DNA of 64,000 nt from positions 4,588,001-4,652,000 of the forward strand of contig NZ_CP014137.1 in NCBI RefSeq assembly GCF_002291445.1. The letters are read 5' to 3'. Shown in pieces: positions 26,034-35,155 of the stretch; position 1 is the stretch's first letter, and each line of letters begins with the position of its first letter. The position numbers and the translations under genes were made by a program. The notes beneath the pieces are model-generated. The model saw nothing but the letters and a program-made list of their open reading frames with translations. It did no database searches and was not told the DNA's origin. The stretch is from Brenneria goodwinii. GTDB lineage: Bacteria; Pseudomonadota; Gammaproteobacteria; Enterobacterales; Enterobacteriaceae.

Positions 26034-26243
26034 GTAGATGCTCATTCCACCTTCTATGCTCGCTTCGGCTTCATAATCCTGGGAATGACGCAGAGCCAAT
26101 TTGCGGTGCCTATAGTCCAATTCCAGATGAAGGCGTTACCTCCATCGGACTTTCCGGACATAACGTTGAGTGAGGCACCATGCCGTTGTCTTACAGACCT
26201 GATTTTTTTCAACGCTTACCGTTATCGGTAAGCGTTTTTTTTT
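26034..26243 (+). ncRNA. glmZ: GlmZ small RNA
   Basis: GlmZ base-pairs with glmS mRNA, with Hfq, to activate glucosamine-6-phosphate synthase synthesis; RapZ and RNase E control its processing. The 5' end GTAGATGCTCATTCCA equals the E. coli GlmZ start, and the conserved segments GGAATGACGCAGAGCC, ACAACGTTGAGTG-like (CATAACGTTGAGTGAGGCACC at 26159-26179) and GTCTTACAGACCTG follow. The 3' end is an 11-bp hairpin (26211-26236) with a T-run. Length is about 210 bases versus 207 in E. coli. It occupies the conserved position beside hemY. Confidence 0.93.
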
Positions 26244-26259
26244 GGCTTGAGATCGCCGA

Positions 26260-27471
26260 TCAGGCGTCTTGTTTCGGTGATTCTGCCGGGGATTGCAGCG
26301 TGAGCATCAGCCCTTCCTGGCGCATTTTTGCCGCTTCATCGGGTAGACGAAGGCGGTCAAGGGCATCAGCGCGCCAGGCGTAGTCATAAGCGTCCGGGCG
26401 CTGATCCAGCGCGGCGCGGAAAGCATCGCTGGCTTGCTGCCATTCGCCATGCTTCATCAATAGCTGGCCCAGCGTGCTGTTCAGCAACGGCGTCGCGCCC
26501 TGTTGTTTGATCAACTGGTGCAACACTTTTTCCAACTGATCGGGGTTGCCGGACTTAAGGCGCGGCATTAGCAGAATCAGGCGTTCGTCATATTGCCGCT
26601 TGAGCCCGTCCAGAATGATTTTCTGGGCGGTGTCGTGGTCGTCGCACTCAACAAGATGCTCCACCATGGCTACCTGCAGGGGAACTTCGTGGCGGACTTT
26701 ACGGCTCTGGCTATTCCACCACTGCTTCAACCCTTCACTGCCGCCGTCCGCCATCGCCTGATTCATCAGGCCGATATAAGCCTGCTGCTGTAGCGCCTGC
26801 AACTGTGCGTCATCGTGCACATTCGTTTTGCGCATCGCGGGGAGAATATCCAGCAACGCGCTGTAGGCATTGGTGCGCAGAAAAGCCTGCTCCGCAAGAC
26901 GCAAGACTTCCGGATGGCGCGGAGCGACTTCCAACAGGCGCTCAACGCCATGACGGGCGGCATGATCTTCATGGCGGGCCAATTGAATGCGTACCCGGGT
27001 GATATCGACCGGTAGTTGATCGGTATCGGCGATTTCCGCGGCGCGTTCCAGATATTGTTTGGTGCGGAAATCATCGCCGCGCTGCTGCGCCGCTTCCGCC
27101 GCCAGCAGATAGTTAACCACCGGCTGCTCGGCATGATCGGCATTGCGGGTCATCAATTTCTCCACTTGCCGATAATCGCCTTCCGCCAGTTTGAGCAGCG
27201 CCGCCTTGGTCTGTTTTCTCGCCCGGCTGCGTTTGCGGCCCAGGAACCAGCCGCGGGTGCGGGCGCCGGTACGGAAAATCCGGCGAATGATCCATTCAAT
27301 GACCAACAGCGCCAGGAACAGCAACACCAGAATGATGACCAAACCGGTTACGCTGGTTTCAATATTGTAGTTGTCCGTTTGAATCAGAACGTATCCCTGA
27401 TGACCGGCTACCATCGGACCGAACACCACACCCGCGATCAGGATGAGAAACAGCAGCAGAATTCTCAGCAT
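26260..27471 (-). CDS. hemY: HemY, heme-biosynthesis-associated TPR protein
   Basis: This inner-membrane protein of 403 residues ends the hemCDXY operon. Two N-terminal hydrophobic helices (about 1-20 and 40-62) precede an Arg/Lys-rich patch (RTGARTRGWFLGRKRSRARKQTKA) and a long TPR-like helical region. Its biochemical role is unsettled; it is not the protoporphyrinogen oxidase also called HemY in Gram-positives. It starts two bases after the hemX stop. The glmZ terminator lies just beyond its 3' end on the other strand. Confidence 0.94.
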   Translation of the reverse strand: MLRILLLFLILIAGVVFGPMVAGHQGYVLIQTDNYNIETSVTGLVIILVLLFLALLVIEWIIRRIFRTGARTRGWFLGRKRSRARKQTKAALLKLAEGDYRQVEKLMTRNADHAEQPVVNYLLAAEAAQQRGDDFRTKQYLERAAEIADTDQLPVDITRVRIQLARHEDHAARHGVERLLEVAPRHPEVLRLAEQAFLRTNAYSALLDILPAMRKTNVHDDAQLQALQQQAYIGLMNQAMADGGSEGLKQWWNSQSRKVRHEVPLQVAMVEHLVECDDHDTAQKIILDGLKRQYDERLILLMPRLKSGNPDQLEKVLHQLIKQQGATPLLNSTLGQLLMKHGEWQQASDAFRAALDQRPDAYDYAWRADALDRLRLPDEAAKMRQEGLMLTLQSPAESPKQDA

Positions 27472-27473
27472 GT

Positions 27474-28601
27474 TCAGTCCTCCTGTTGAATCGCTGGCGT
27501 CTGCGCCAGTAGGTTGCGTACTCGCGTCTGCATCAGTTTTTCCAGTAACGGCTGGCTTTGCAGTTTAGCCGGCACATCCATTGATATGGACTGCTGGCTC
27601 AGCTCATCCAGCCGGTCCAGAAAGGCTTGGGTGTTTGGATCGCTGGTATCAAAGTAAGCCCTGACCCAGGTGGAGACCGTTTCCAGAGACTGTTTATACG
27701 TTTCGTTCTGATGACGCGGGATGGCCTGAGCCGCCACCAACAGACGCGAACGGATATTTTCACGCAGATAGATATCCTGATTCGGCGCCAGCAGCGGTTC
27801 CGCGGCGCTATCGCGACGGCGAATGGTGATGAATTCAGCCATAAAGTTATGCCAGCTCTTGCTGAGATTCTGCCGCCATTCGCTGAGAGACGCCGAAAGT
27901 TCGCTGCTGTTCTCATCCATTGGGGCTTCATCGGTGTTGTTGTCGGCAAGGCGCAGGTTATCCACCTGATCGGTCAACTGGTTAACTTTAAGGATGATGC
28001 CATCGAAGTCGATCTGGCTGACGCCGGCCAGCGCGCTGATATCGCCGGTGAGCGCCCGACGGACCTCAATCACGCTGGGATCGTTCATTTCCGCCAGGCT
28101 GGCGTCCGCGCTTTTCAGCAATGCGCCCGCCGTGGTGACGTCTTTATCGCTCCATAACTTCCGTCCGGCCATTTTCACCAGAAAATCCGCCTGTGATAAC
28201 AGCCAGGTGTTGGTATCGTGCTCAGTCAGAGAAGCCAGTTTTTTCTGCATGTCATCAGATCGGAGGGTCAAGGCGTCAAGGCGCTGCTCCGCGGCATCCA
28301 GCGCTTTGTCGTGCTGCTGCTGCGCATCCCGCCACTGCTGCTGTTCCTGTTGGTATTGTTGTTGCAGCGTGCTTAGCTGAGACCCCAGGCGCTGAATGGC
28401 GGCGGCATCCTGTTGATCTTGTAGGTGCGTGTAATAATAAAGTCCGCCGCTAAGCGCCAGCGCAATAACGATAGCGATCGCCCCCAGTAATACGCCACTT
28501 TGTTTGCTCGGTTGCGATTTGGGCTCCTGCTGCTGATGCGCGGGCTCAACCCGTTCTGCAACCTCTTCAGATGGGGTCGTGGGGGTATTGTGTTCCGTCA
28601 T
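27474..28601 (-). CDS. hemX: HemX, membrane protein of the hemCDXY operon (putative uroporphyrinogen-III C-methyltransferase)
   Basis: The ATG at 28601 gives MTEHNTPT and 375 residues, matching the family N-terminus; a second in-frame ATG at 28616 is less likely. The order is a short polar N-terminus, one membrane helix (about residues 38-58, LLGAIAIVIALALSGGLYYY), a Gln-rich coiled coil (QQQYQQEQQQWRDAQQQHDK) and a C-terminal helical domain. It has been annotated as a methyltransferase, but no SAM-binding motif is evident. It lies 23 bases after hemD. Confidence 0.92.
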   Translation of the reverse strand: MTEHNTPTTPSEEVAERVEPAHQQQEPKSQPSKQSGVLLGAIAIVIALALSGGLYYYTHLQDQQDAAAIQRLGSQLSTLQQQYQQEQQQWRDAQQQHDKALDAAEQRLDALTLRSDDMQKKLASLTEHDTNTWLLSQADFLVKMAGRKLWSDKDVTTAGALLKSADASLAEMNDPSVIEVRRALTGDISALAGVSQIDFDGIILKVNQLTDQVDNLRLADNNTDEAPMDENSSELSASLSEWRQNLSKSWHNFMAEFITIRRRDSAAEPLLAPNQDIYLRENIRSRLLVAAQAIPRHQNETYKQSLETVSTWVRAYFDTSDPNTQAFLDRLDELSQQSISMDVPAKLQSQPLLEKLMQTRVRNLLAQTPAIQQED

Positions 28602-28624
28602 AATGGTACATCCCATGATCAGGT

Positions 28625-29365
28625 TTATTGTAGTGCGCGCATGAGCGCATCGTTGTCGGCATTATCGGCTACCCGAATATTACGCCAGCCGAGTTGGCGA
28701 GCCTGGATAGCCAGTCGTTCGCTCACCACAATCAACTGACATCCCAGTAACCAGGAAGCCCGATAGTAATCGGGCACTAAAGTATAGATCCGTTGTAACA
28801 TTTCTCCGCTGGTGATCACCAGCTTGTCTATGCCGGCCTGCTGCCAGTGGCGGCTTTGTTCCAATCCGTCATAATGAACGGGGCTGCGTTGGTAACATTC
28901 ACAGTAACTCACTTTCGCTCCGCGTTCTGTGAGCGTGTTACCCAGTAATTCTCTGCCGCCGTTACCCCGTAATAATAGTGCGTGTTTACCATTAACATAC
29001 TGTAATTCTGGTAATTGCAGTAAATTTTCGCTGGTTTCCCGCTCGGAAGGGTAGGCAACAGGCCGTGCGCTGACTTTATGCAGCGCCAGGGCGGTTGTGC
29101 GGCCGATGGCATAATAGCTTAGGGTTTGCGGCCAACCGGCGCCGCGCCGGGTTAACCGCGGATCCGCATAGTCAATCGCATGCTGCGAGAGCGCAAAAAG
29201 CAGATCGCCGGGGCGCAAGGCCGCCAGCATCGAGGGCAATTGCGCCAGTTCGCCGCCCGGCGAAAACTCAATCAGCGGGCTGTGGTAAGCGCTGTAGCCC
29301 AGCTTGCGTAAGCGGGCCACCAGTTGCTCTCCCGCCGGGGACGGACGGGTAACCAGAATTGTCAT
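28625..29365 (-). CDS. hemD: HemD, uroporphyrinogen-III synthase
   Basis: HemD inverts ring D and cyclises hydroxymethylbilane to uroporphyrinogen III, the branch point for heme, siroheme and B12. The 246-residue protein shows the weakly conserved family pattern: MTILVTRPSPAGEQLVARL at the start, the central YAIGRTTALAL segment and the LVITSGEML block. The ATG overlaps the hemC stop by four bases, so hemC-hemD are coupled. Confidence 0.95.
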   Translation of the reverse strand: MTILVTRPSPAGEQLVARLRKLGYSAYHSPLIEFSPGGELAQLPSMLAALRPGDLLFALSQHAIDYADPRLTRRGAGWPQTLSYYAIGRTTALALHKVSARPVAYPSERETSENLLQLPELQYVNGKHALLLRGNGGRELLGNTLTERGAKVSYCECYQRSPVHYDGLEQSRHWQQAGIDKLVITSGEMLQRIYTLVPDYYRASWLLGCQLIVVSERLAIQARQLGWRNIRVADNADNDALMRALQ

Positions 29366-30303
29366 GATGAGGGAATGTCCTGATAGACCGCCTGAAGAAT
29401 TTCTCTGGCGCCTTTTGCCAATAGTTCTTCCGCCAGCGTAATACCAATTTGTTCCGCATCCGAGGCGAAGCCTCTACGTTCTCCGGTGATGATTTTACTG
29501 CCGTCGGGCGAACCCACCAGCGCACGCAGCCACAGCGTCTCGCCTTCCAGCTCGGCGTAGCTGCCGATGGGAACCTGGCATCCGCCTTCAAGGCGCAGGT
29601 TCATCGCCCGTTCGGCCAGTACGCGCGCCGTGGTATCGGCATGGTTCAGCGGTGCGAGAAGCTGGCGGGTGCGTTTATCGTCTAGCCGGCATTCAATGCC
29701 AATCGCGCCTTGTCCTACCGCGGGTAACGAGGTCTCCGGGCTGAGCGGACTGCGGATCCGCGCTTCCAGCTTCAGCCGTTTCAACCCTGCCGCCGCCAGA
29801 ATAATCGCGTCATATTCGCCGCTGTCGAGCTTCGCCAACCGGGTTCCCACATTACCGCGTAAATCGCGGATGATGAGGTCGGGGCGCCGGGCTCGCAGCT
29901 GGCATTGACGGCGCAGGCTGGACGTGCCGACGCAAGCGCCCGCCGGCAGTTGCTCAAGATTGGCATAGTGATTGGAGACAAAGGCGTCACGCGGATCGTC
30001 TCGTTCGCAAATGGTTGCGAGGCCGAGGCCGTCAGGAAATTCGGCGGGAACATCTTTCATTGAATGCACGGCGATATCCGCACGGTTTTCAAGCAGCGCT
30101 AATTCTAATTCTTTGACAAACAGTCCCTTGCCGCCGACTTTGGCTAACGGGGTATCCAGGATAATATCGCCACGGGTCACCATCGGCACCAGTTCTACCT
30201 GAAGCCCCGGATGGTAGGCGCTCAACCGCTGCTGAACATATTGTGCTTGCCACAAAGCAAGGGGGCTCTGTCGAGTGGCAATTCTAATAATATTGTCTAA
30301 CAT
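29362..30303 (-). CDS. hemC: HemC, porphobilinogen deaminase (hydroxymethylbilane synthase)
   Basis: HemC joins four porphobilinogen units to the linear tetrapyrrole hydroxymethylbilane on a dipyrromethane cofactor. The ATG at 30303 gives MLDNIIRIATRQSPLALWQAQ and 313 residues, the E. coli length; the frame is open to 30345. Conserved blocks are GGKGLFVKELE, HSMKDVP, GTSSLRRQCQL and LRGNVGTRL, with the cofactor Cys in RLEGGCQVPIGS. It is first gene of hemCDXY and divergent from cyaA. Confidence 0.97.
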   Translation of the reverse strand: MLDNIIRIATRQSPLALWQAQYVQQRLSAYHPGLQVELVPMVTRGDIILDTPLAKVGGKGLFVKELELALLENRADIAVHSMKDVPAEFPDGLGLATICERDDPRDAFVSNHYANLEQLPAGACVGTSSLRRQCQLRARRPDLIIRDLRGNVGTRLAKLDSGEYDAIILAAAGLKRLKLEARIRSPLSPETSLPAVGQGAIGIECRLDDKRTRQLLAPLNHADTTARVLAERAMNLRLEGGCQVPIGSYAELEGETLWLRALVGSPDGSKIITGERRGFASDAEQIGITLAEELLAKGAREILQAVYQDIPSS

Positions 30304-30523
30304 GCTTGATACCGTTTTTATCATTTTCTTACGCCATCGTATCATTGATGGTGCGCCAGTGTCAGGTTACGGGCATCGGCGTCTGTCTTTCAATGCAAGA
30401 AGAAAATGAGGGTGAAAAAAGGCATGTGACAGGCTGAGCATATCAGGCGATAATTAAAGCTGTAATGAAAGCAAGGAGGTGAAGTCCGACTTTCTTTACT
30501 TTCTTTACGCCTAATCAGCAAGG

Positions 30524-30539
30524 TGTTAAATTGATCACG
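30524..30539. promoter_or_regulatory. CRP-binding site upstream of cyaA
   Basis: TGTTA-AATTGA-TCACG matches the CRP consensus TGTGA-N6-TCACA with two mismatches and has the same sequence context (GGTGTTAAATTGATCACGTTT) as the E. coli cyaA P2 site, where CRP-cAMP represses. It lies in the 336-base hemC/cyaA divergent region, which otherwise shows no gene. Confidence 0.75.
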
Positions 30540-30639
30540 TTTCCAGCAATATCTTGCCCAATTATCTTCTAAATATTACATCTGGCAAGTTGGAGATAGG
30601 GTTTCTTTTCTAAACACTGGGATAATCAGGCGAAACGTC

Positions 30640-33195
30640 TTGTACTTCTATATCGAGACTTTGAAGCAAAGACTGGATGCGATCAACCAACTGCGTGTCG
30701 ATCGCGCTCTGGCAGCAATGAAGCCTGCTTTTCAGCAGGTCTACAGTCTTGTGCCGATCTTATTACATTACCATCACCCACTAATGCCGGGCTATGTCGA
30801 GGGTAAGGTTCCTCACGGCATTTGCTTCTACGCGCCTGATGAAAAGCAACAGCAGTATCTGGACAAAATCGAACTGAGGTGGGGACCGTTTACCGATTCG
30901 CACGATCAAGGCGAATTGCCGATTACCGGCGTCTACTCCATGGGCAGCACGTCGTCCATCGGGCAAAGTTGTACTTCCGATCTGGATATCTGGGTTTGCC
31001 ATCAATCCTGGCTGGATAATGAAGAGCGCCAGCGGTTGCAGAAAAAATGCACCCTGCTGGAGGAGTGGGCGGCCGCGCAGGGCGTGGATATCAGTTTCTT
31101 CCTGATGGATGAAAACCGCTTCCGCCACAATGAAAGCGGCAGTCTGGGCGGCGAAGACTGCGGATCGACCCAACATATTCTTTTACTGGATGAATTCTAC
31201 CGTACGGCTGTGCGCATGGCGGGCAAACGTATTCTGTGGAACATGGTGCCGGTGGAAGAAGAACCGAATTACGATGAGTATGTCCTGTCGCTGTATGCGC
31301 AAGGCGCGTTGGCGCCGAATGAGTGGCTGGATCTGGGCGGGCTGAGTACGCTTTCCGCGGAAGAGTATTTCGGCGCCAGCCTGTGGCAGCTTTATAAAAG
31401 CATCGACTCCCCTTACAAAGCCGTATTGAAAACGCTGCTGCTGGAGGCGTATTCCTGGGAGTATCCCAATACGCATCTGTTGTCCATGGATATCAAAACG
31501 CGGCTGCATAAAGGCGAGATCGTCTCTTTCGGTCTGGATCCTTACTGCATGATGCTGGAGCGGGTGACGGATTATCTGACGCAGATAAACGATCCGACCC
31601 GCCTGGATCTGGTGCGCCGATGTTTCTATTTAAAAGTCTGTGAAAAACTCTCAAGGGAGCATGCCTGTGTCGGCTGGCGGCGTCAGATTCTGCAACAGTT
31701 GGTGCAGGAGTGGGGCTGGAGCGACGATCATCTGGCGATGCTGGATAACCGGGCAAACTGGAAAATAGAACGGGTGCGCGAAGCGCATAACGAACTGCTG
31801 GATGCGATGATGCAAACTTATCGTAACCTGATTCGTTTCGCCCGCCGTAATAACCTGAGCGTAAGCGCCAGTCCGCAGGATATCGGCGTATTGACCCGTA
31901 AACTGTATGCCGCATTTGAAGCGCTGCCGGGTAAAGTGACGCTGCTCAATCCGCAGATTTCGCCCGACTTGTCGGAGCCGAATTTAACCTTTATTTATGT
32001 CCCGCCGGGACGCGCCAACCGTTCCGGCTGGTATCTGTACAATCAGGCGCCGTCGATGGACGCCATCATCAGCCATCAGCCGCTGGAATATAACCGCTAT
32101 CTGAACAAGCTGGTGGCCTGGGCCTACTTTAATGGCCTGCTGACGCCGAAAACGCGGCTGCACATTAAAGGCAGCGAGTTGTGTGACATTACCCGCCTGC
32201 AGGCGCTGGTGTCCGATGTTTCAAGTCATTTCCCGCTGCGCCTGCCTGCGCCGACGCCGAAGGCGTTGTATAGCCCGTGTGAAATCCGCCATTTAGCCAT
32301 TATCGTCAACCTGGAACACGATCCAACCGCGGTCTTCCGTAATCAGGTGGTGCACTTTGATTTCCGGCAGATGGATGTTTTCAGCTTTGGCCAACAGCAG
32401 CAGTGCCTGGTCGGCAGCATTGACCTGCTGTACCGCAATTCGTGGAATGAAGTGCGTACGCTGCATTTCAGCGGCGAGCAGGCGGTGTTGGAAGCGCTGA
32501 AAACGATACTGGGTAAGATGCATCAGGATGCGGCGTTGCCGGAATCGCTGGAAGTGTTCTGCTACAGCCAGCATTTACGCGGGCTGATTCGTACCCGTGT
32601 GCAGCAACTGGTCTCTGAATGCATTGAGTTGCGCTTAACCAGCACGCGTCAGGAGCCGGGGCGCTTCAAAGCGGTGAAAGTCGCGGGGCAAACCTGGGGA
32701 CTGTTCTTCGAACGGCTCAGCGTCTCGGTGCAGAAATTGGAAAATGCCGTTGAATTCTATGGCGCGATTTCCAACAATAAACTGCAAGGGGTGCCGGTGC
32801 AGATTGAGTCCAGCCATGTGCATTTGCCCGCAGTGGTCGATGGCGTCGCCAGCGAGGGCATCATTCAGTTCTTCTTTGAAGATTTAGCTGAAAATCAAGG
32901 GTTTAATATTTACATCCTGGATGAGTCCAATCGGGTTGAGGTTTACCACCACTGCGAGGGCAGCAAAGAGGAACTGGTGCGTGACGTGAGCCGTTTCTAC
33001 TCATCATCCCACGATCGCTTTACCTATGGCTCTAGCTTTATCAACTTCAATCTGCCGCAATTTTATCAGATTGTGCAACTGGATGGCCGAACCCAGGTGA
33101 TTTCGTTCCGCAGCACCGCGCTTTCCCATCTTTGTATTACCCCCGTCATCGACGATAAAGCCAAGGGCATGCAACAGCGGTTGCAAATACTCTGA
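30640..33195 (+). CDS. cyaA: CyaA, class I adenylate cyclase
   Basis: CyaA makes cAMP for CRP; in enterobacteria its activity is raised by phosphorylated EIIA-Glc. The 851-residue protein follows E. coli CyaA throughout, with the nucleotidyltransferase core GSTSSIGQSCTSDLDIWVCHQSWLD in the N-terminal half and the regulatory C-terminal half. The last 20 residues differ from E. coli. The start is TTG in TTGTACTTC, as in E. coli, where it limits expression. A CRP site lies about 100 bases upstream. Confidence 0.97.
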   Translation: MYFYIETLKQRLDAINQLRVDRALAAMKPAFQQVYSLVPILLHYHHPLMPGYVEGKVPHGICFYAPDEKQQQYLDKIELRWGPFTDSHDQGELPITGVYSMGSTSSIGQSCTSDLDIWVCHQSWLDNEERQRLQKKCTLLEEWAAAQGVDISFFLMDENRFRHNESGSLGGEDCGSTQHILLLDEFYRTAVRMAGKRILWNMVPVEEEPNYDEYVLSLYAQGALAPNEWLDLGGLSTLSAEEYFGASLWQLYKSIDSPYKAVLKTLLLEAYSWEYPNTHLLSMDIKTRLHKGEIVSFGLDPYCMMLERVTDYLTQINDPTRLDLVRRCFYLKVCEKLSREHACVGWRRQILQQLVQEWGWSDDHLAMLDNRANWKIERVREAHNELLDAMMQTYRNLIRFARRNNLSVSASPQDIGVLTRKLYAAFEALPGKVTLLNPQISPDLSEPNLTFIYVPPGRANRSGWYLYNQAPSMDAIISHQPLEYNRYLNKLVAWAYFNGLLTPKTRLHIKGSELCDITRLQALVSDVSSHFPLRLPAPTPKALYSPCEIRHLAIIVNLEHDPTAVFRNQVVHFDFRQMDVFSFGQQQQCLVGSIDLLYRNSWNEVRTLHFSGEQAVLEALKTILGKMHQDAALPESLEVFCYSQHLRGLIRTRVQQLVSECIELRLTSTRQEPGRFKAVKVAGQTWGLFFERLSVSVQKLENAVEFYGAISNNKLQGVPVQIESSHVHLPAVVDGVASEGIIQFFFEDLAENQGFNIYILDESNRVEVYHHCEGSKEELVRDVSRFYSSSHDRFTYGSSFINFNLPQFYQIVQLDGRTQVISFRSTALSHLCITPVIDDKAKGMQQRLQIL

Positions 33196-33307
33196 TGGTT
33201 TGATGTTAGGGAAGCAGAGGAATGCGTTCCGGATCCTTCGATCCTTGAACGAGCGACTGAGTTTCAGATAACCTGCTTTTTCAATGCCCACATAAAGGGA
33301 CTTACTC

Positions 33308-34480
33308 TTGGATATTCAGCAACGCGGCAACCTGATACTACTGGCTTTGGGGCAAGGATTGACCGGCAGTATCATTTCGCTGATGACGTTATCCTCCACG
33401 CTGGTCGGCATTCAGATGGCGCCGATTCCGCTGTTGACTACCCTGCCGATTACCGCCACCGTCTGCGGCGCAACGCTGATGAGCTATTCCGTCTCTTCGC
33501 TGATGGCTAAATACGGCAGAAAAAAAGCCTTTATCATCGGCACAATGCAGGGCGTTGCCGGCGCGCTGCTGGCGGCGTTGGCAATTGCGCTGGGTCATTT
33601 CCCCCTGTTTGTCTTTTCGACATTCGTGCTGGGCATGTCCTGCGCCTTCAACCAATATTACCGTTTTGCCGCGGCTGAAGTTTTCAGCGATAACCAGCAG
33701 AAGAACAGTGCGATTTCCTGGGTGATCAGCGGCGGGATCCTGGGCGGGTTTCTCGGTCCCTTTGCGGGCAGCCAATCTTCCAATCTCTGGCCGTCGTATC
33801 CGTTCCTCGGCAGTTTTCTGGTGGCGGCGCTGATCTGTATCGTGACGGCGTTACTGTTGCTGGGGTTAAAGCTGCCGGAAACCATCGCGGCGGCCAGGAG
33901 CGAAAAAGGCGATGAGCCGCTGTCCGCTATTTTGAAAAGCCGGGCGTTTATCCTCGGCACGACCAGTTGTACCGTCGGTTTTGTCGTGATGACGCTGTTG
34001 ATGAATTCCGCGCCGCTGGCCATGCATCAGCATCATTTTTCCGTCAGCCATAGCGCGACGGTGTTGCAATGGCACTTTGTCGCCATGTATGCGCCTGCGC
34101 TGTTACTGGTGTTTCTGGCAAAAAGATTGAGCGCCGGCGCGGTGGTGACGACGGGGATTATCTGTAACCTGATCGGCATCGCGCTGGCGATGAGCGGCCT
34201 GACGTTTTGGCACTTCCTCTCCTCGCTCACCCTGTTCGGCATTGGCTGGGCCTTCATGTTCAACGGCGGGACATTTATGCTGAATGCGTTTTCCCATTCG
34301 GCGCATAAGGCCAGACTGCAGGGGATTAACTCGCTGGTTATCAGCCTGCCCAACGCGCTGGCGTCGCTTTCGGCGGGAAGCATGATGGCATTCGCCAGCG
34401 GCTGGCCGCTGGTGAACACGCTGAGCGTCGTGATTTTACTGGCGGCGATGTCGATGCTGATACTCGCCAAGCGCCGATAA
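33308..34480 (+). CDS. Major facilitator superfamily transporter
   Basis: This 390-residue protein has about 12 hydrophobic helices and an MFS motif A-like loop (MAKYGRKKAFIIG, about residues 65-77) between helices 2 and 3. The TTG start has a good AAGGGA ribosome site seven bases upstream, and no better ATG is close. In E. coli cyaA and cyaY are adjacent, so this is an inserted gene. The mildly charged loops do not reveal the substrate. Closest resemblance, from memory, is to unclassified drug or metabolite exporters. Confidence 0.85.
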   Translation: MDIQQRGNLILLALGQGLTGSIISLMTLSSTLVGIQMAPIPLLTTLPITATVCGATLMSYSVSSLMAKYGRKKAFIIGTMQGVAGALLAALAIALGHFPLFVFSTFVLGMSCAFNQYYRFAAAEVFSDNQQKNSAISWVISGGILGGFLGPFAGSQSSNLWPSYPFLGSFLVAALICIVTALLLLGLKLPETIAAARSEKGDEPLSAILKSRAFILGTTSCTVGFVVMTLLMNSAPLAMHQHHFSVSHSATVLQWHFVAMYAPALLLVFLAKRLSAGAVVTTGIICNLIGIALAMSGLTFWHFLSSLTLFGIGWAFMFNGGTFMLNAFSHSAHKARLQGINSLVISLPNALASLSAGSMMAFASGWPLVNTLSVVILLAAMSMLILAKRR

Positions 34481-34501
34481 GGTCCGGCGTTACGGCGGCG
34501 C

Positions 34502-34822
34502 CTAGCTGAAGCGGACCGCTTCCCCTGCCTGCGTTGAGCAGGCTTCGGACAGTAATGCCATGAAATCTTTTCCGCTGCGATCGCACACCCAGCGCGCATC
34601 CTGAAAATTAAAATGATAACCGCCGGCTTTGGTCGCCAGCCAGATCTGGTGCAGCGGCTCCTGGCGGTTAATGACGATTTTACTCGCGTTTTCAAAGGTC
34701 AGCGTCATAACGCCGCCGTTGGTTTCATAATCGATATCGGCATCGCCTGCAAATTTATCCAGGGTTTCTTCCAGTTGGAGCATCAATTCGTCGGCTAATT
34801 GATGGAACTCGCTATCGTTCAT
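34502..34822 (-). CDS. cyaY: CyaY, bacterial frataxin
   Basis: CyaY is a 106-residue iron-binding protein that modulates Fe-S cluster assembly through IscS. It has the E. coli length and the expected acidic N-terminal helix (MNDSEFHQLADELMLQLEETLDKFAGDADIDYE) followed by the frataxin beta-sheet (GVMTLTFENASKIVINRQEPLHQIWLA). It lies convergent with the MFS gene and divergent from lptM. Confidence 0.96.
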   Translation of the reverse strand: MNDSEFHQLADELMLQLEETLDKFAGDADIDYETNGGVMTLTFENASKIVINRQEPLHQIWLATKAGGYHFNFQDARWVCDRSGKDFMALLSEACSTQAGEAVRFS

Positions 34823-34899
34823 TTTCGATTCCTATTGATTTTCATGATCCACCTGCGATTATAGAGAGCATGCATGCATGAATTACAGGTCTTAATGTT

Positions 34900-35067
34900 A
34901 TGAAAAAGATATTGCGCCGGTTTTTTCTGGCGTTATCGGTGTTGACGCTGTTCGGCTGCGGCCTCAAAGGGCCGCTTTATTTTCCGCCAGAGGGTAAGTC
35001 GGTTGCGCCAACCGCTCAGCAGCAGGATGCGGATCCCGCCCGGCAACAGCCGTCCGCGCAGCAGTAA
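34900..35067 (+). CDS. lptM: LptM (YifL), small lipoprotein of the LPS transport complex
   Basis: This 55-residue gene encodes MKKILRRFFLALSVLT followed by a lipobox LFGC (Cys20) and then CGLKGPLYFPPEGK, the invariant start of mature LptM. The lipoprotein sits in the outer membrane and aids LptD folding and disulfide maturation. The tail is Gln/Pro-rich and shorter than in E. coli (67 residues). Its place between cyaY and dapF is conserved. Confidence 0.93.
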   Translation: MKKILRRFFLALSVLTLFGCGLKGPLYFPPEGKSVAPTAQQQDADPARQQPSAQQ

Positions 35068-35155
35068 CTGGCGATGGTGTATCTATCTATCATAATTTTA
35101 TAACAGGTCACGATAGTGTTTTACCGCGTCCGGTTAAGCCAGCGGAGTCAGGATA

